From Agreia bicolorata (lineage in GTDB: Bacteria > Actinomycetota > Actinomycetes > Actinomycetales > Microbacteriaceae): 64,000 bases of DNA. The notes under the pieces were generated by a model. It worked only from the letters and a program-made list of their open reading frames with translations. It did no database searches and was not told the origin of the DNA. Position numbers and translations under genes: made by a program. Position 1 is the first letter of the stretch, and every line of letters starts with the position of its first letter. This document shows, piece by piece, positions 27,676 through 36,417 of the stretch. Where the stretch lies: assembly GCF_000938265.1 (NCBI RefSeq), contig NZ_JYFC01000002.1, positions 62,001 to 126,000 on the forward strand, in the 5' to 3' direction.

Positions 27676-28263
27676 TCAGGCCCGCGCCTTCTGCGCGCTC
27701 TTCGCCCGCAGGTGCATGCGCTGCCCCTGCTTGCCGAACATGCTGAGGATCTCGACGGCGCCGCTGCCGGCTGAACCGAACCAGTGCGGGTTGAGGGTGT
27801 CGAACTCGGCCGCTTCTCCTTCGTTGAGAACGAGGTCGTGCTCACCCAATACGACGCGGAGTCGGCCAGACAGAACGTAGAGCCACTCGTGTCCCGTATG
27901 CGTGTGCAACTCGACGACGCGTTCGGTGGCTGGAATGGTGATCTTGTATGCCTGTAGTTCACCCGGATGCTGCGACAGTGGCGTGAGCACACGGCCCTCG
28001 GCGCGCTTCGGCGAGATGCGCGAATCCTCCGTCTTTGGCGACCTCACGATCTCGTCGAGCGACACCGACAGTGCGGCTATTACAGGCAGAAGCAGTTCGA
28101 GACTCGGCTTTCGTTGACCCGACTCGAGTCGTGAGAGTGTGCTGCGCGAGATGCCGGTAGCCCGCGACAACTCGTCGAGCGTCATATCCTTCTTCTGTCG
28201 AGCACGACGCAGGCGCGGGGCGACCTGTTCGAGCTCTCGCAGGATGTTTTGCGTGACGCTCAT
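27676..28263 (-). CDS. XRE family regulator with C-terminal cupin domain
   Basis: A 195-residue protein. The N-terminal HTH has RRARQKKDMTLDELSRATGISRSTLSRLESGQRKPSLE, and the C-terminal cupin has VELHTHTGHEWLYVLSGRLRVVLGEHDLVLNEGEAAEFD, ending PHWFGSAG. This PuuR/SutR-type architecture usually senses a small molecule through the cupin. It is divergent from a small membrane protein gene across 109 bp, which it may control. Confidence 0.9.
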   Translation of the reverse strand: MSVTQNILRELEQVAPRLRRARQKKDMTLDELSRATGISRSTLSRLESGQRKPSLELLLPVIAALSVSLDEIVRSPKTEDSRISPKRAEGRVLTPLSQHPGELQAYKITIPATERVVELHTHTGHEWLYVLSGRLRVVLGEHDLVLNEGEAAEFDTLNPHWFGSAGSGAVEILSMFGKQGQRMHLRAKSAQKARA

Positions 28264-28372
28264 ATGCCCATCGAATCAGCTCGTCCCAGTTTCGGCAACA
28301 AACCACGTGACGTGCGCGCGACCGGTGTCATCGTGAGGGCATTACCGCACCCCTGTCACAGAGGAGAATCCC

Positions 28373-28645
28373 ATGTCCGAGAGCACATCGCAGCCGTGGA
28401 CCGGCCCCGTTCCGGTTCCCGTGCAGCCGCCCTCCATCCATATCCGAGCCGTGATCACCTGGATTGCGATCTTCCCCCTCGTGAGCCTCGGTTTCTTCGT
28501 CATCGCGCCCTTCTCTGGAGACTGGCATCCAGTGCTGCGCGCTTTGGTTCTGACGCTCGTGGTCGTGCCACTGGCCGTCTATCTGGTCGTGCCGCAGCTG
28601 ATGCGTGCACACGGGGCCATCCAGCGCCGGCGTCGCCGCAGCTGA
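28373..28645 (+). CDS. Small membrane protein, two TM segments
   Basis: A 90-residue protein with a Pro-rich N-terminus (TGPVPVPVQPP), two hydrophobic segments (about residues 27-46 and 55-75) and a basic end QRRRRRS. I do not recognise a family. The size and layout fit the actinobacterial small integral membrane proteins with a short cytoplasmic Arg-rich tail. AGAGGAGAA lies just before the ATG. It is divergent from the XRE-cupin regulator and may be its target. Confidence 0.75.
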   Translation: MSESTSQPWTGPVPVPVQPPSIHIRAVITWIAIFPLVSLGFFVIAPFSGDWHPVLRALVLTLVVVPLAVYLVVPQLMRAHGAIQRRRRRS

Positions 28646-28665
28646 GCGACGAGCGCAGCGCGCGC

Positions 28666-30123
28666 CTACTCGCCGGCGAGGAGCGCGGCAGCGTCGGTGA
28701 CGTTTCCGAAGACGAGTGCCGTGTCGGTGACGTCGGCCGGGTCGAGCGACGACGACTGCATGGTGATCACGAAGCGCTCACCGTCGGCGCGTTCGAGCAG
28801 CCAACTGCCCGCGAGGACGCCGGGCGCGCTGCCGCCCTTGAACGCGACGTAGGGGAACACCTCGGAGTCGAACTGCAGCCCGGGGTTGGCAGACAGGATG
28901 CCGCGCACCGGCTCGCCCGTCGGCGTCGCGGCCTTCTGCTGCAGGGCAAGATGGGCCGAAATCAGGTCGTCCGGGTTGGCGAACCAGTCGATTCCCTGCT
29001 GCCAGGCGCTCTTCGAGAGATCGAACGACGACAGCTCAAGTACGCCGCCTGGCATGGAACCGAGTGTTGCTCGACGCTCATCGACGGTGGCATCCGCCCA
29101 CGCGGCGCGGGCGTCGCCGAAGTCGGCACCCCATCCGATCTGGAAGAACTCTCTGGTCTTCGCAAAGGGGGTGTTGAGAGCCGGATCGTGGTGACCCATG
29201 ACTGCAAGCTGCGCTTCGACGGCCTCGCGTCCAACCCTGTCGATCAGCAGATCAGTGGCCGTGTTGTCGCTGATCCCGATCATCTTCGCAGCGGCATCGC
29301 GAACGCTCACGAGAGTGCCGCTGGGAAGATCCTGCAGTTCGCCCGACGGAAGGCTGCGCGTGTCATCGGAGATGATCAGGTTGTCGTCCCACGACAGAGT
29401 GCCGGCCGCCACGGCATCGGCCACGGCTCCGAGAACGTAGAGCTTGAAGATCGAACCGAGAGGCTTGGTCTCGTCGCCCGCGACGTCGACGATGCGCTCG
29501 CCGGTGCCCGCGGCATCCGCTGAACCGGCGGCATCCGCCGAGGCAGGGATGCGCGTGACGGTCATGCTCGTGTCGGCGTCGAGAGCGGCGACATTCTTCT
29601 CGAGTTCCTTCCAACTCGCTGCGGGCGTGCGGTCGGCCGGCGGCTGCTGGAACAGCAGGCCGTTGATGAGCTGCTGCTCGTCGACGGAGATCTGCATCTG
29701 CAGCTCGGCGGAGGAACTGTGCAGCAGAACGGTGAGGCCGCTCGCCGCTTCGGTCACGCTCGTCGCAATCCACGGCTTCGCATCGCCCATCTGCCCGAAG
29801 ACGGCGACCATCTGACTGGCCGGCACCTGCTCGAGCATCATCGGCGCGATGTTCTCGGCGATCTCCGCCTCAGCCGTCTTTTCGTCGGCGTTGATGGACT
29901 CGAGCACCCACTGCGCCTTCTGGCCCACCGCCGTCTCGGGCAGCGCCACAGCCGTTGGCGCTGCGGATGCCTCGGGGCTACTCGAGGCACAGGCCGATAC
30001 GACGAGGGTCACGGCCGTCGCGAGAGCCGCGAAGATCGAGCGCCTCCGCGAAGATGCTGCGCGAGTGGCCCTTGTGCTGCGAGACGTGGTGGAAGAAGAG
30101 GCGAGATGGCGGGTCGTCGTCAT
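28666..30123 (-). CDS. Serine hydrolase lipoprotein (beta-lactamase superfamily, Cpe/LpqF-like)
   Basis: A 485-residue exported lipoprotein. A long basic N-terminus leads to the lipobox VVSAC (Cys about 45). An N-terminal domain (about 60-180) resembles the ORF12/Cpe N-terminal fold. The C-terminal penicillin-recognising domain has SIFK (SxxK), SDN in GISDNTATDL and a KGG in FKGGSAPG for KTG. Members are esterase- or DD-peptidase-like; the activity here is unknown. A GTG 33 bases upstream (30156) is an alternative start with a GGGGGA next to it. Confidence 0.85.
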   Translation of the reverse strand: MTTTRHLASSSTTSRSTRATRAASSRRRSIFAALATAVTLVVSACASSSPEASAAPTAVALPETAVGQKAQWVLESINADEKTAEAEIAENIAPMMLEQVPASQMVAVFGQMGDAKPWIATSVTEAASGLTVLLHSSSAELQMQISVDEQQLINGLLFQQPPADRTPAASWKELEKNVAALDADTSMTVTRIPASADAAGSADAAGTGERIVDVAGDETKPLGSIFKLYVLGAVADAVAAGTLSWDDNLIISDDTRSLPSGELQDLPSGTLVSVRDAAAKMIGISDNTATDLLIDRVGREAVEAQLAVMGHHDPALNTPFAKTREFFQIGWGADFGDARAAWADATVDERRATLGSMPGGVLELSSFDLSKSAWQQGIDWFANPDDLISAHLALQQKAATPTGEPVRGILSANPGLQFDSEVFPYVAFKGGSAPGVLAGSWLLERADGERFVITMQSSSLDPADVTDTALVFGNVTDAAALLAGE

Positions 30124-30201
30124 ATTTTCAGTCTGACGAGAGCCCGTAGACTGCACATCCCCCGAGCGAACTACCTTCGCCCGTGCCCTCCGTCTGTCGG
30201 G

Positions 30202-30570
30202 CTACCTGAGTTCGTCGAAGTACGAGATGTTCGCGTCGTTGCGCTCGCGGGCGGCGGCGGCGCGCTCCTCGCGGATACGCTCCTGCTTCTCCTGCCGGCG
30301 GGCGAGTTCTTCTTGGTTCACCTCGACACGGCGAACGGTGACGCCGCCCTTGGTGGGAGGGCTCGTGCGCTTGGCTGCGGTGGCAGTGCGCGTCGTTCCG
30401 GATGCGGGGGCCTTGCGGGGTGCGGCAGCAGGGCGGCCGGCGCCCGGGCTGGTTCCTGATCCTGCGCAGCGGAATCCGGTTTTGTCTTCATGCTGCACGA
30501 GTGTCTGCGAGACGATGCCCACGGCGACAGTGCGCGAGCAGACGGGGCATTTCGATCCAGCATTAGCCAT
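30202..30570 (-). CDS. Small zinc-ribbon-like protein of unknown function
   Basis: A 122-residue protein. The N-terminus has KCPVCSRTVAV (Cys8, Cys11), then HEDKTGFRCAGSG (His27, Cys35), which together could bind one zinc. A Pro/Ala/Thr/Lys-rich linker (about 40-75) follows, and then a charged helix with QEELARRQEKQERIREERAAAARERND, ending ISYFDELR. I know of no function. It may bind nucleic acid or protein. It is divergent from the acyltransferase gene. Confidence 0.7.
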   Translation of the reverse strand: MANAGSKCPVCSRTVAVGIVSQTLVQHEDKTGFRCAGSGTSPGAGRPAAAPRKAPASGTTRTATAAKRTSPPTKGGVTVRRVEVNQEELARRQEKQERIREERAAAARERNDANISYFDELR

Positions 30571-30687
30571 GGGGTGTGTGGTCTCCTCGGGTTTCGACCA
30601 TCGTGTGGGTACCCCTTATTTTCGCACGGATCGAGGTGAAAGGAATGCCCCCGTGGCAACCCCGCCGCCACCAAATCGGGGTGGTCG

Positions 30688-30693
30688 TAGGCT
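30688..30693 (+). promoter_or_regulatory. Leaderless-type -10 box TAGGCT for the acyltransferase gene
   Basis: TAGGCT, six bases (GGTGAG), then ATG at 30700. This is the same sequence and spacing as before mobA and the histidine phosphatase gene. Confidence 0.5.
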
Positions 30694-30699
30694 GGTGAG

Positions 30700-31578
30700 A
30701 TGACCCACTACGAGACCCCACGACCGAGCGTTTCGCCCGACGAGGCACGTCGTCGGCAGGTCGCAGCAGACGGGATCGCCGATCGCGCCGAGGGCGAGAA
30801 CATGACGCGGCGCCCCAGCGAACCCATCTATTCGACGGCCGTCGGTGTCGGGCGCATGCTCTTCGCCGGTCTGCGCACGAAGCGCTCCGCCGTGGGCCTC
30901 GAGAACATCCCGTCGCACGGCGGTGCCGTCTTGGCCATGACCCACTTCGGCTACCTCGAGTTCGCCCTGGTCGAGTGGCAGACGTGGCTGCACAACCGAC
31001 GCCGCATCCGGTTCATGGCAACCAAGCGAGCCTTCGACAAGCCCGGCGTCGGCTGGCTGCTACGTGGCATGCGGCACATCTCTGTCGACATGAAGGCGGG
31101 AGCGGCCGCATTCGAGAACGCGGTGTCGGCCCTGAAATCGGGCGAACTCGTCGGAGTCTTTCCCGAGGCGGGGGTGAGCTCGTCGTTCACCGTTCGCGAG
31201 CTCAAGTCGGGGGCCGCCCGCCTGGCGCGCGATGCCGGGGTGCCGATCATTCCCGTCGCCGTCTGGGGCGGCCAGAGGCTTCTCACGAAGAATCGCTCGA
31301 TTCCCCTGAGGCAGCGCTTCGGGGTGCCGGTGCACTTCGCCTTCGGCAAGCCGATCGCGGTGGGTGAGACGGATGACATCGCCCAGGTCACAGATACTCT
31401 GCGCACGACGCTCCAGACGATGGTCGACGGACTTCAGGCGAGCTATCCCGTCGACGGAACGGGTCAGTGGTGGCAACCGCGATCGCTCGGCGGCACGGCC
31501 CCGACGGTTGCCGAGGCCGCCGAGGCCGACGCTCAGCGCGAGTTGCGCCGCGAGGCCGAGCGCGCCGCGAAGGACTGA
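30700..31578 (+). CDS. 1-acyl-sn-glycerol-3-phosphate acyltransferase family (PlsC-like)
   Basis: A 292-residue acyltransferase that probably transfers acyl chains to lysophosphatidic acid or a similar lipid. The core has AMTHFGYLEFAL at the HX4D position, FMATKRAF, VGVFPEAGVSSSF (the PEGTRS-type box) and VPIIPVAVWG. The conserved acidic residue of HX4D is Glu here. The start at 30700 is favoured by the leaderless -10 box; ATG 30802 is an alternative that omits a charged N-terminus. The C-terminal tail is Ala/Glu-rich. Confidence 0.87.
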   Translation: MTHYETPRPSVSPDEARRRQVAADGIADRAEGENMTRRPSEPIYSTAVGVGRMLFAGLRTKRSAVGLENIPSHGGAVLAMTHFGYLEFALVEWQTWLHNRRRIRFMATKRAFDKPGVGWLLRGMRHISVDMKAGAAAFENAVSALKSGELVGVFPEAGVSSSFTVRELKSGAARLARDAGVPIIPVAVWGGQRLLTKNRSIPLRQRFGVPVHFAFGKPIAVGETDDIAQVTDTLRTTLQTMVDGLQASYPVDGTGQWWQPRSLGGTAPTVAEAAEADAQRELRREAERAAKD

Positions 31579-31621
31579 CGGCCGAACCGCAATCCTCTCG
31601 GCACTCAACGGGTGCGGAAGG

Positions 31622-33094
31622 TCACCTCACTCCCAGCGACACGTACTTCGTCTCCAGGTACTCGCTGATCCCCTCGTTCCCGCCTTCGCGGCCATAGCCA
31701 CTGGATTTGATCCCGCCGAACGGAGCCGCGGTATTCGAGAGCACGCCGCGGTTGAGGCCGACCATTCCCGCTTGAAGTCCTTCGATCACCCGTACACCCC
31801 GGTCGAGGTCGCGAGTGAAGACGTAGGAAGCCAGGCCGAATTCGCTGGAGTTGGCGAGGTCGAGCACCTCCTTCTCGGTGTTGAACGCGACGATGGGTGC
31901 GACGGGCCCGAAGATCTCCTCGCGAACCAGCCGTGAGTTCGCAGGAACCCCGGTGACGATCATCGGCGCGCACCACGCCCCTGCCGAGTCGGGCACGTCG
32001 CCCGCGTACTCGATGCGGGCGCCGTCGTCGAGCGCCGACTCCACCAGCTCGGTCACCTTCGTTACGGCGGCAGCGTCGATGAGCGGACCCAGCGTGACGC
32101 CATCGACGGTGCCTCGGCCGACCACGATGTTTTCGAACCGGGCACTCAGGGCGGCGGTGAAGGCATCCAGTACCGAGCTGTGCACGTAGAAGCGATTTGC
32201 CGCAGTGCACGCCTCGCCGTTGTTGCGAAGCTTCGCGCGCACCGCCTCGTCGGCGGCCATCTCGATGTCGGCGTCGTCGAAGACGATGAACGGGGCGTTG
32301 CCGCCGAGTTCCAGAGACGTGCGAAGCACACCCCGTGCCGACTGTTCGGCAAGGCGGATGCCGACCTCCGTCGACCCGGTGAACGACAGTTTGCGGAGTC
32401 GGCCGTCGCCGATGATCTCTGACACGACGGCCGATGCCCTCGACGTGGGGATGACGCTCAGCACGCCCTCGGGGAGCCCTGCTTCGAGCAGGATCTCGGC
32501 CAGCGCGAGCATCGAGAGCGGCGTCTGCTTCGCGGGCTTGATGATGATCGTGCACCCGGCGGCGATCGCGGGTCCGATCTTGCGGGTGCCCATGGCCAGC
32601 GGAAAGTTCCACGGGGTGACGAGGAGGCACGGCCCGACCGGCTGCGCCATCGTGATCAGGCGGGAGCCCCCGTCAGGAGCCATTCGCCAGCCGCCGGAGA
32701 TTCGCACCCCCTCTTCAGAGAACCAGCGAAAGAAGTCCGCCGCGTAGTGCACCTCGGAGAGCGACTCGGCCAGTGGCTTGCCCATTTCGAGCGTCATGAG
32801 GAGAGCCAGGTCGTCGGCACGGGCCGTCATGAGTTCGAATGCGCGGCGCAGTATCTCACCGCGCTCACGCGGCGGTACGGCGGCCCAGGTCGGCTGGGTC
32901 TCGTGCGCGATCCGGATGCTCTCCCGTGCGTCGTCGACACTGGCATCGGCGATGTGCGCGATGACCAGGCCGGTCGACGGGTCGTCGACAGCGAGCGTGG
33001 CGCCTGTGCTGGAATCCTGCCAACGGCCGCCGATGAGCAATTGCCGCGGAACAGCATCCACGATCGCCGCCTCGCGCGTGGGGGTTGAGGCCAT
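31622..33094 (-). CDS. Succinate-semialdehyde dehydrogenase family (ALDH superfamily)
   Basis: A 490-residue NAD(P)-dependent aldehyde dehydrogenase. LVTPWNFPLAMGTRKIGPAI, FTGSTEVG, LELGGNAPF (catalytic Glu) and NNGEACTAANRFYVH (nucleophile Cys) are those of the GabD-like subgroup that oxidises succinate semialdehyde to succinate. A strong AGGAGG site lies before the ATG at 33094, four bases after the CMD gene stop. Last gene of the catabolic set, it would suit the final oxidation step of a 4-hydroxybutyrate-type route. Confidence 0.9.
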   Translation of the reverse strand: MASTPTREAAIVDAVPRQLLIGGRWQDSSTGATLAVDDPSTGLVIAHIADASVDDARESIRIAHETQPTWAAVPPRERGEILRRAFELMTARADDLALLMTLEMGKPLAESLSEVHYAADFFRWFSEEGVRISGGWRMAPDGGSRLITMAQPVGPCLLVTPWNFPLAMGTRKIGPAIAAGCTIIIKPAKQTPLSMLALAEILLEAGLPEGVLSVIPTSRASAVVSEIIGDGRLRKLSFTGSTEVGIRLAEQSARGVLRTSLELGGNAPFIVFDDADIEMAADEAVRAKLRNNGEACTAANRFYVHSSVLDAFTAALSARFENIVVGRGTVDGVTLGPLIDAAAVTKVTELVESALDDGARIEYAGDVPDSAGAWCAPMIVTGVPANSRLVREEIFGPVAPIVAFNTEKEVLDLANSSEFGLASYVFTRDLDRGVRVIEGLQAGMVGLNRGVLSNTAAPFGGIKSSGYGREGGNEGISEYLETKYVSLGVR

Positions 33095-33098
33095 GCGC

Positions 33099-33863
33099 TC
33101 AGTCCTCCTGCTCGAGGGCGGAGATCTCCTCGATGAGAATAGGCACCGCCGTGGTCGCCGCATGGATGCCGATCACACTCGCGATCTCCATCACCTCGAG
33201 GATCTCCTCCGTGGTCGCTCCGTAGCCGAGCGCGTTCTCGAGGTGCAGCTTGAGCCCTGGAACATAGAGGTGGGTCGCGGCAGTGTCGAAGGCGATGTAG
33301 ACCAGCTCGCGCACCTTGGGCGAGAGTGTTCCCGTCTTCCAGGGAACGGAGGAGAACTCTGTGTAGGCCTCGAAGAGTTCGGGGTCGAGCTCGAGCATCT
33401 CATCCCAGAACGCGTGCCAGTACCCACGGTTCTCGGTGAACTCGGCCTTGATACGTTCCTGATCTGCCGTCAGGGGTGTGGGCGCCGTGCGCAGGCCCTT
33501 TTCTTCGAGCACTTTCACGAGCAGGGGCACGCCGATGTTCATCGCGTGGATTCCGAGCGTCGACGTGAGCTCGAGCACCTCCATGATCTCCTGCGGGGTC
33601 GCGCCGACTTTCAGCGCCGCCTTGATGTGCTGCCGGATGCCGGGCACATAGAGATGGGTGGCCGCGGCGTCGACCGCGATGTACATGAACTCCTTGGTCT
33701 TGTCGTCGAGGTGGTTCTTGCGCCACGGAACGGCAGAGAAGTTGAGGTAGGCGTGCAGGAACTCGGGATCGAGCTGGAGGATGCTCTCCCACGTGTCTCC
33801 CCATGCTCCGCGAACGCGGATGAATTCGGCTTTGATCTCTTCTTGGCGGGTGGTCAGGGCCAC
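33099..33863 (-). CDS. Tandem carboxymuconolactone decarboxylase (CMD) domain protein
   Basis: A 254-residue protein made of two similar CMD domains (about 1-125 and 130-254). Each has a motif of the form YIA-D-AATHLYVPG followed by H, then a GATP/TTEEI-MEV helix. The redox CxxC of AhpD-type members is absent. CMD-fold enzymes decarboxylate or reduce cyclic and peroxide substrates, and the reaction here is unknown. It starts 109 bp after the GntR gene ends and is probably co-transcribed with the semialdehyde dehydrogenase. Confidence 0.88.
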   Translation of the reverse strand: MALTTRQEEIKAEFIRVRGAWGDTWESILQLDPEFLHAYLNFSAVPWRKNHLDDKTKEFMYIAVDAAATHLYVPGIRQHIKAALKVGATPQEIMEVLELTSTLGIHAMNIGVPLLVKVLEEKGLRTAPTPLTADQERIKAEFTENRGYWHAFWDEMLELDPELFEAYTEFSSVPWKTGTLSPKVRELVYIAFDTAATHLYVPGLKLHLENALGYGATTEEILEVMEIASVIGIHAATTAVPILIEEISALEQED

Positions 33864-33972
33864 GATGTTCTCCTTTGAACTGTCTACGGTTCGAGCGGGT
33901 CGACGACGAACCCCGTGGGGTCGACGAAGACTGCCGGGTGATGAATGGATGAAACGTACTGCTGTGCGGGTG

Positions 33973-34674
33973 CTACTTGTCGGCGGTGAGACTGCCGAGG
34001 GCCGTCTTCGCCGCGGAGCGGACGTGGGCCGCGCAGAGCCGGGCTGCTCTCTTTGCGTCGCGGTTGGCCACCGCGTCGGTCACGGCGCGCAACTCGCGCA
34101 CCACCTCGGGAATACGACCGGCCTCCGACAGCGACGTCGCCCGCAGCACCTGCACTCGAGCCTGGATGCCCTCGAGTAACTGCTGCAGGGCTGAGCTCTG
34201 CGCCCCCTCGATGAGCACGGCGTAGAAGGTGTCCTTCGCCGCGAGGATCGCGCGAACCTCGGTCGTCGACTCGGCCACCGCTGCGAGGTGATCGATGGTT
34301 GCCGCGAGTCGCACGACCTGCTCGTCTGATGCGCGCTCCACGAACCTCTGCACCACGAGCGACTCGAGAGCGGCACGAACCTCGTAGAGGTCGATCGCAT
34401 CCTCGAGCGACGGAGCACTGACGATGGCGCCCTTCTGCGGAACGACGGTCACCAGGCCCTCTGAGGTGAGCTCGCGCAACGCCTCGCGAATCGTGGTGCG
34501 GGAGACGCCCAGCTGCTCGATCAGTTCGCGCTCGACGAGGCGCTGCCCGGGCTTGAGGTGAAAGTCCAGGATGGCCTGACGCAGGGCGGTGATGACCTGT
34601 TCGCGCAGCGGAGCCGCGATCCTGCCCATCGGTTCGGTGGTCCAGGACGCTGGCAGGGAGTTCGTTGAAGCCAT
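33973..34674 (-). CDS. GntR family transcriptional regulator (FadR/FCD subfamily)
   Basis: A 233-residue regulator. The N-terminal winged HTH has PLREQVITALRQAILDFHLKPGQRLVERELIEQLGVSRTTIREALREL, and the all-alpha C-terminal FCD domain has AAKDTFYAVLIEGAQ and RDAKRAARLCAAHV. FCD members bind carboxylate or hydroxy-acid effectors, often with zinc. The ATG at 34674 is preferred to a TTG three codons upstream. It is the likely controller of this island and the natural candidate for the TNGTNNNACNA boxes in the divergent promoter at 39969-40094. Confidence 0.9.
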   Translation of the reverse strand: MASTNSLPASWTTEPMGRIAAPLREQVITALRQAILDFHLKPGQRLVERELIEQLGVSRTTIREALRELTSEGLVTVVPQKGAIVSAPSLEDAIDLYEVRAALESLVVQRFVERASDEQVVRLAATIDHLAAVAESTTEVRAILAAKDTFYAVLIEGAQSSALQQLLEGIQARVQVLRATSLSEAGRIPEVVRELRAVTDAVANRDAKRAARLCAAHVRSAAKTALGSLTADK

Positions 34675-34731
34675 GTCACTCAATATATGTCGGTGAAGCC
34701 GGATCGGCGGATACGTACAAAGATCGGCGAA

Positions 34732-35631
34732 TCAGTCCATGGCTCCTCCCTGCAACGGATTCTGGCGCAGCCAGCGCGCGACCTCGGTGTGGTCGGCTCC
34801 CTGGCCAAGAGAATCGGATGCTCGCTGCCATCTCTCGACGGCAGTGCGGCCGAGCACGCTGGGCGCGCCGAGCTCCTCCGCGAGGTCGACGGCGATTCGC
34901 ATGTCTTTGAGCATGAGTCCGAGTCCGAACCCGGAGTCGTAGCTGTCGGTCAAAACGAAGTTGGGCCACTTGTTCTCGGTCGATCCGCTGCGGCCGCTCG
35001 AACTGTTGAAGACCCCCAGCAGCACTGCAGGGTCGAGCCCGAAGCGCTCGCCTGCGAGAACGGCCTCGCTCGTGGCCCAGAGGTGGGTGGCCGAGAGCAG
35101 ATTGTTGAGCGCCTTGGCGGCGTGGCCGGCACCCACCTCGCCCACCCGGGTGGGGCGACCCAGCGCGCTGAGAACGCCCTCCACAGCGGCAGCGTCGTCG
35201 GTCGAGCCGCCGACCATGATGGTGAGGCTGCCCGCCCGGGCTCCGGTGACGCCGCCCGACACGGGCGCATCCACGAACCGGATGCCGTCGGCGGCCAGTC
35301 TTTGGGCCAGAGCACGGCTACGCAGCGGCTCTGAGGAGCTCATGTCGACGACAATCGCTCCGGCCGCGAGCGCGGAGAGCACCGACTCGTCGCTGAGTAC
35401 GGCCTCGACGACCGAGGAGTTGGGCAGCATCAAGATCACGACGTCGGAGCCGGCCACGGCATCGGCCGCCGAGGTCGCGGGAGTTCCGCCCGATTCTGCG
35501 AGAGTGTCGCGTGCGCTCTCGGCGAGGTCGAATCCTGTGACGCGGTAGCCCGCCGCGACCAGCCGCGACGCCATGGGATTTCCCATGTTGCCGAGGCCGA
35601 TGAAGCTCACCGATGTATCAGGCTGCGTCAT
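34732..35631 (-). CDS. NAD(P)-dependent beta-hydroxyacid dehydrogenase, copy 1
   Basis: A 299-residue protein of the 3-hydroxyisobutyrate dehydrogenase/GLYR family. The Rossmann motif FIGLGNMGNPMASRL, the substrate motif DAPVSGGVTGARAGSL and the catalytic-Lys motif GAGHAAKALNNLL are all present. Family members oxidise 3-hydroxyisobutyrate, 4-hydroxybutyrate or tartronate or reduce the semialdehydes. The start overlaps the upstream CMD gene by 14 bp, so it is translationally coupled. A second copy lies at 36414-37316. Confidence 0.9.
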   Translation of the reverse strand: MTQPDTSVSFIGLGNMGNPMASRLVAAGYRVTGFDLAESARDTLAESGGTPATSAADAVAGSDVVILMLPNSSVVEAVLSDESVLSALAAGAIVVDMSSSEPLRSRALAQRLAADGIRFVDAPVSGGVTGARAGSLTIMVGGSTDDAAAVEGVLSALGRPTRVGEVGAGHAAKALNNLLSATHLWATSEAVLAGERFGLDPAVLLGVFNSSSGRSGSTENKWPNFVLTDSYDSGFGLGLMLKDMRIAVDLAEELGAPSVLGRTAVERWQRASDSLGQGADHTEVARWLRQNPLQGGAMD

Positions 35632-36022
35632 CCGGCCGCACCTCCCGTAGTACGCCCTCGGCGACCCGGAACGACTCGAGCGCGGCCGGAACGCCGACAT
35701 AGATCGCCGTCTGCAGCAGGGTCTCCTGAATCTCGGAGACCGTGGCTCCGTTCGTGAGCGCACCCTTTACATGCACACCCAGCTCGTGAGAACGATTCAG
35801 GGCAGTGAGCATCGCGATATTGAGCAGACTGCGGGTCTTGCGCGGCAGACCGTCGCTCGACCAGACCATGCCCCAGCAGTACTCCGTCACGAGCTCCTGG
35901 ATCGGCTTGCTGAACTCGCTGACCTGACCGAGCGAACGGTCGACGTGGGCAGCGCCGAGAACCTCGCGGCGCACCTGTAGTCCCTGCTCGTAGGTTTGGC
36001 GGTGGGTGTCGTCGCTGGTCAT
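35618..36022 (-). CDS. Carboxymuconolactone decarboxylase family protein (single domain)
   Basis: A 134-residue protein with one CMD domain: TEYCWGMVWSSDGLPRKTRSLLNIAMLTALNRSHELGVHVKGALTNGATVSEI, close to PcaC-type proteins. The enzyme of that name decarboxylates 4-carboxymuconolactone; here the lack of other protocatechuate genes argues for a different substrate. The ATG overlaps the cupin stop (ATGA), and it overlaps the next gene by 14 bp. Confidence 0.88.
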   Translation of the reverse strand: MTSDDTHRQTYEQGLQVRREVLGAAHVDRSLGQVSEFSKPIQELVTEYCWGMVWSSDGLPRKTRSLLNIAMLTALNRSHELGVHVKGALTNGATVSEIQETLLQTAIYVGVPAALESFRVAEGVLREVRPDDAA

Positions 36023-36417
36023 CGGATGCCCTTCGTGGCGGGTGGGTAGTCGGCGTCGGAAACTTCGGAATGCCATTCGGTGCTGCCGAGCGAAATGGCG
36101 GTGTGCGACATCACGGTGTCGGCGGTGGCACCGTGCCAGTGCCGCTGCCCGGGCGGAGTCCACACGGTGTCGCCCGCGCGCACTGACTGAGGTTGCTCGC
36201 CTTCGGCGCAGACCCAACCTGAGCCGGAGACGATTTCGAGGATCTGTCCACCCTCGTGTTCGTGCCAGAAGGTGTGCGCCCCTGGGGTGAAGGTCACCGT
36301 GTTGATCAGCACACCGTCGGTCAAGGGCAGAACGGGGTCAGCCCAGACGTCACCGGTGAACGTTGGTCCGCGCAAGTCGGTCGGGGTGCCGCCAGGGCGG
36401 CCCGGAATAACGATCAT
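36019..36417 (-). CDS. Cupin domain protein
   Basis: A 132-residue single cupin with FTPGAHTFWHEHEGGQILEIVSG (metal-ligand HxH...E set) and PPGQRHWHGATADTVMSHTAI (second motif His). It resembles the small cupins that often sit next to CMD proteins, where they act on quinones, lactones or peroxides; the reaction is unproven. It is coupled by ATGA overlaps to both neighbours, the second hydroxyacid dehydrogenase and the single-domain CMD gene. Confidence 0.85.
   Translation of the reverse strand: MIVIPGRPGGTPTDLRGPTFTGDVWADPVLPLTDGVLINTVTFTPGAHTFWHEHEGGQILEIVSGSGWVCAEGEQPQSVRAGDTVWTPPGQRHWHGATADTVMSHTAISLGSTEWHSEVSDADYPPATKGIR

Noticed and set aside
35618-36022. Single-domain CMD protein considered as PcaC of protocatechuate degradation
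   Set aside because: None of pcaB, pcaD, pcaG, pcaH, pcaI or pcaJ is near, and the neighbours are lactonases and hydroxyacid dehydrogenases.
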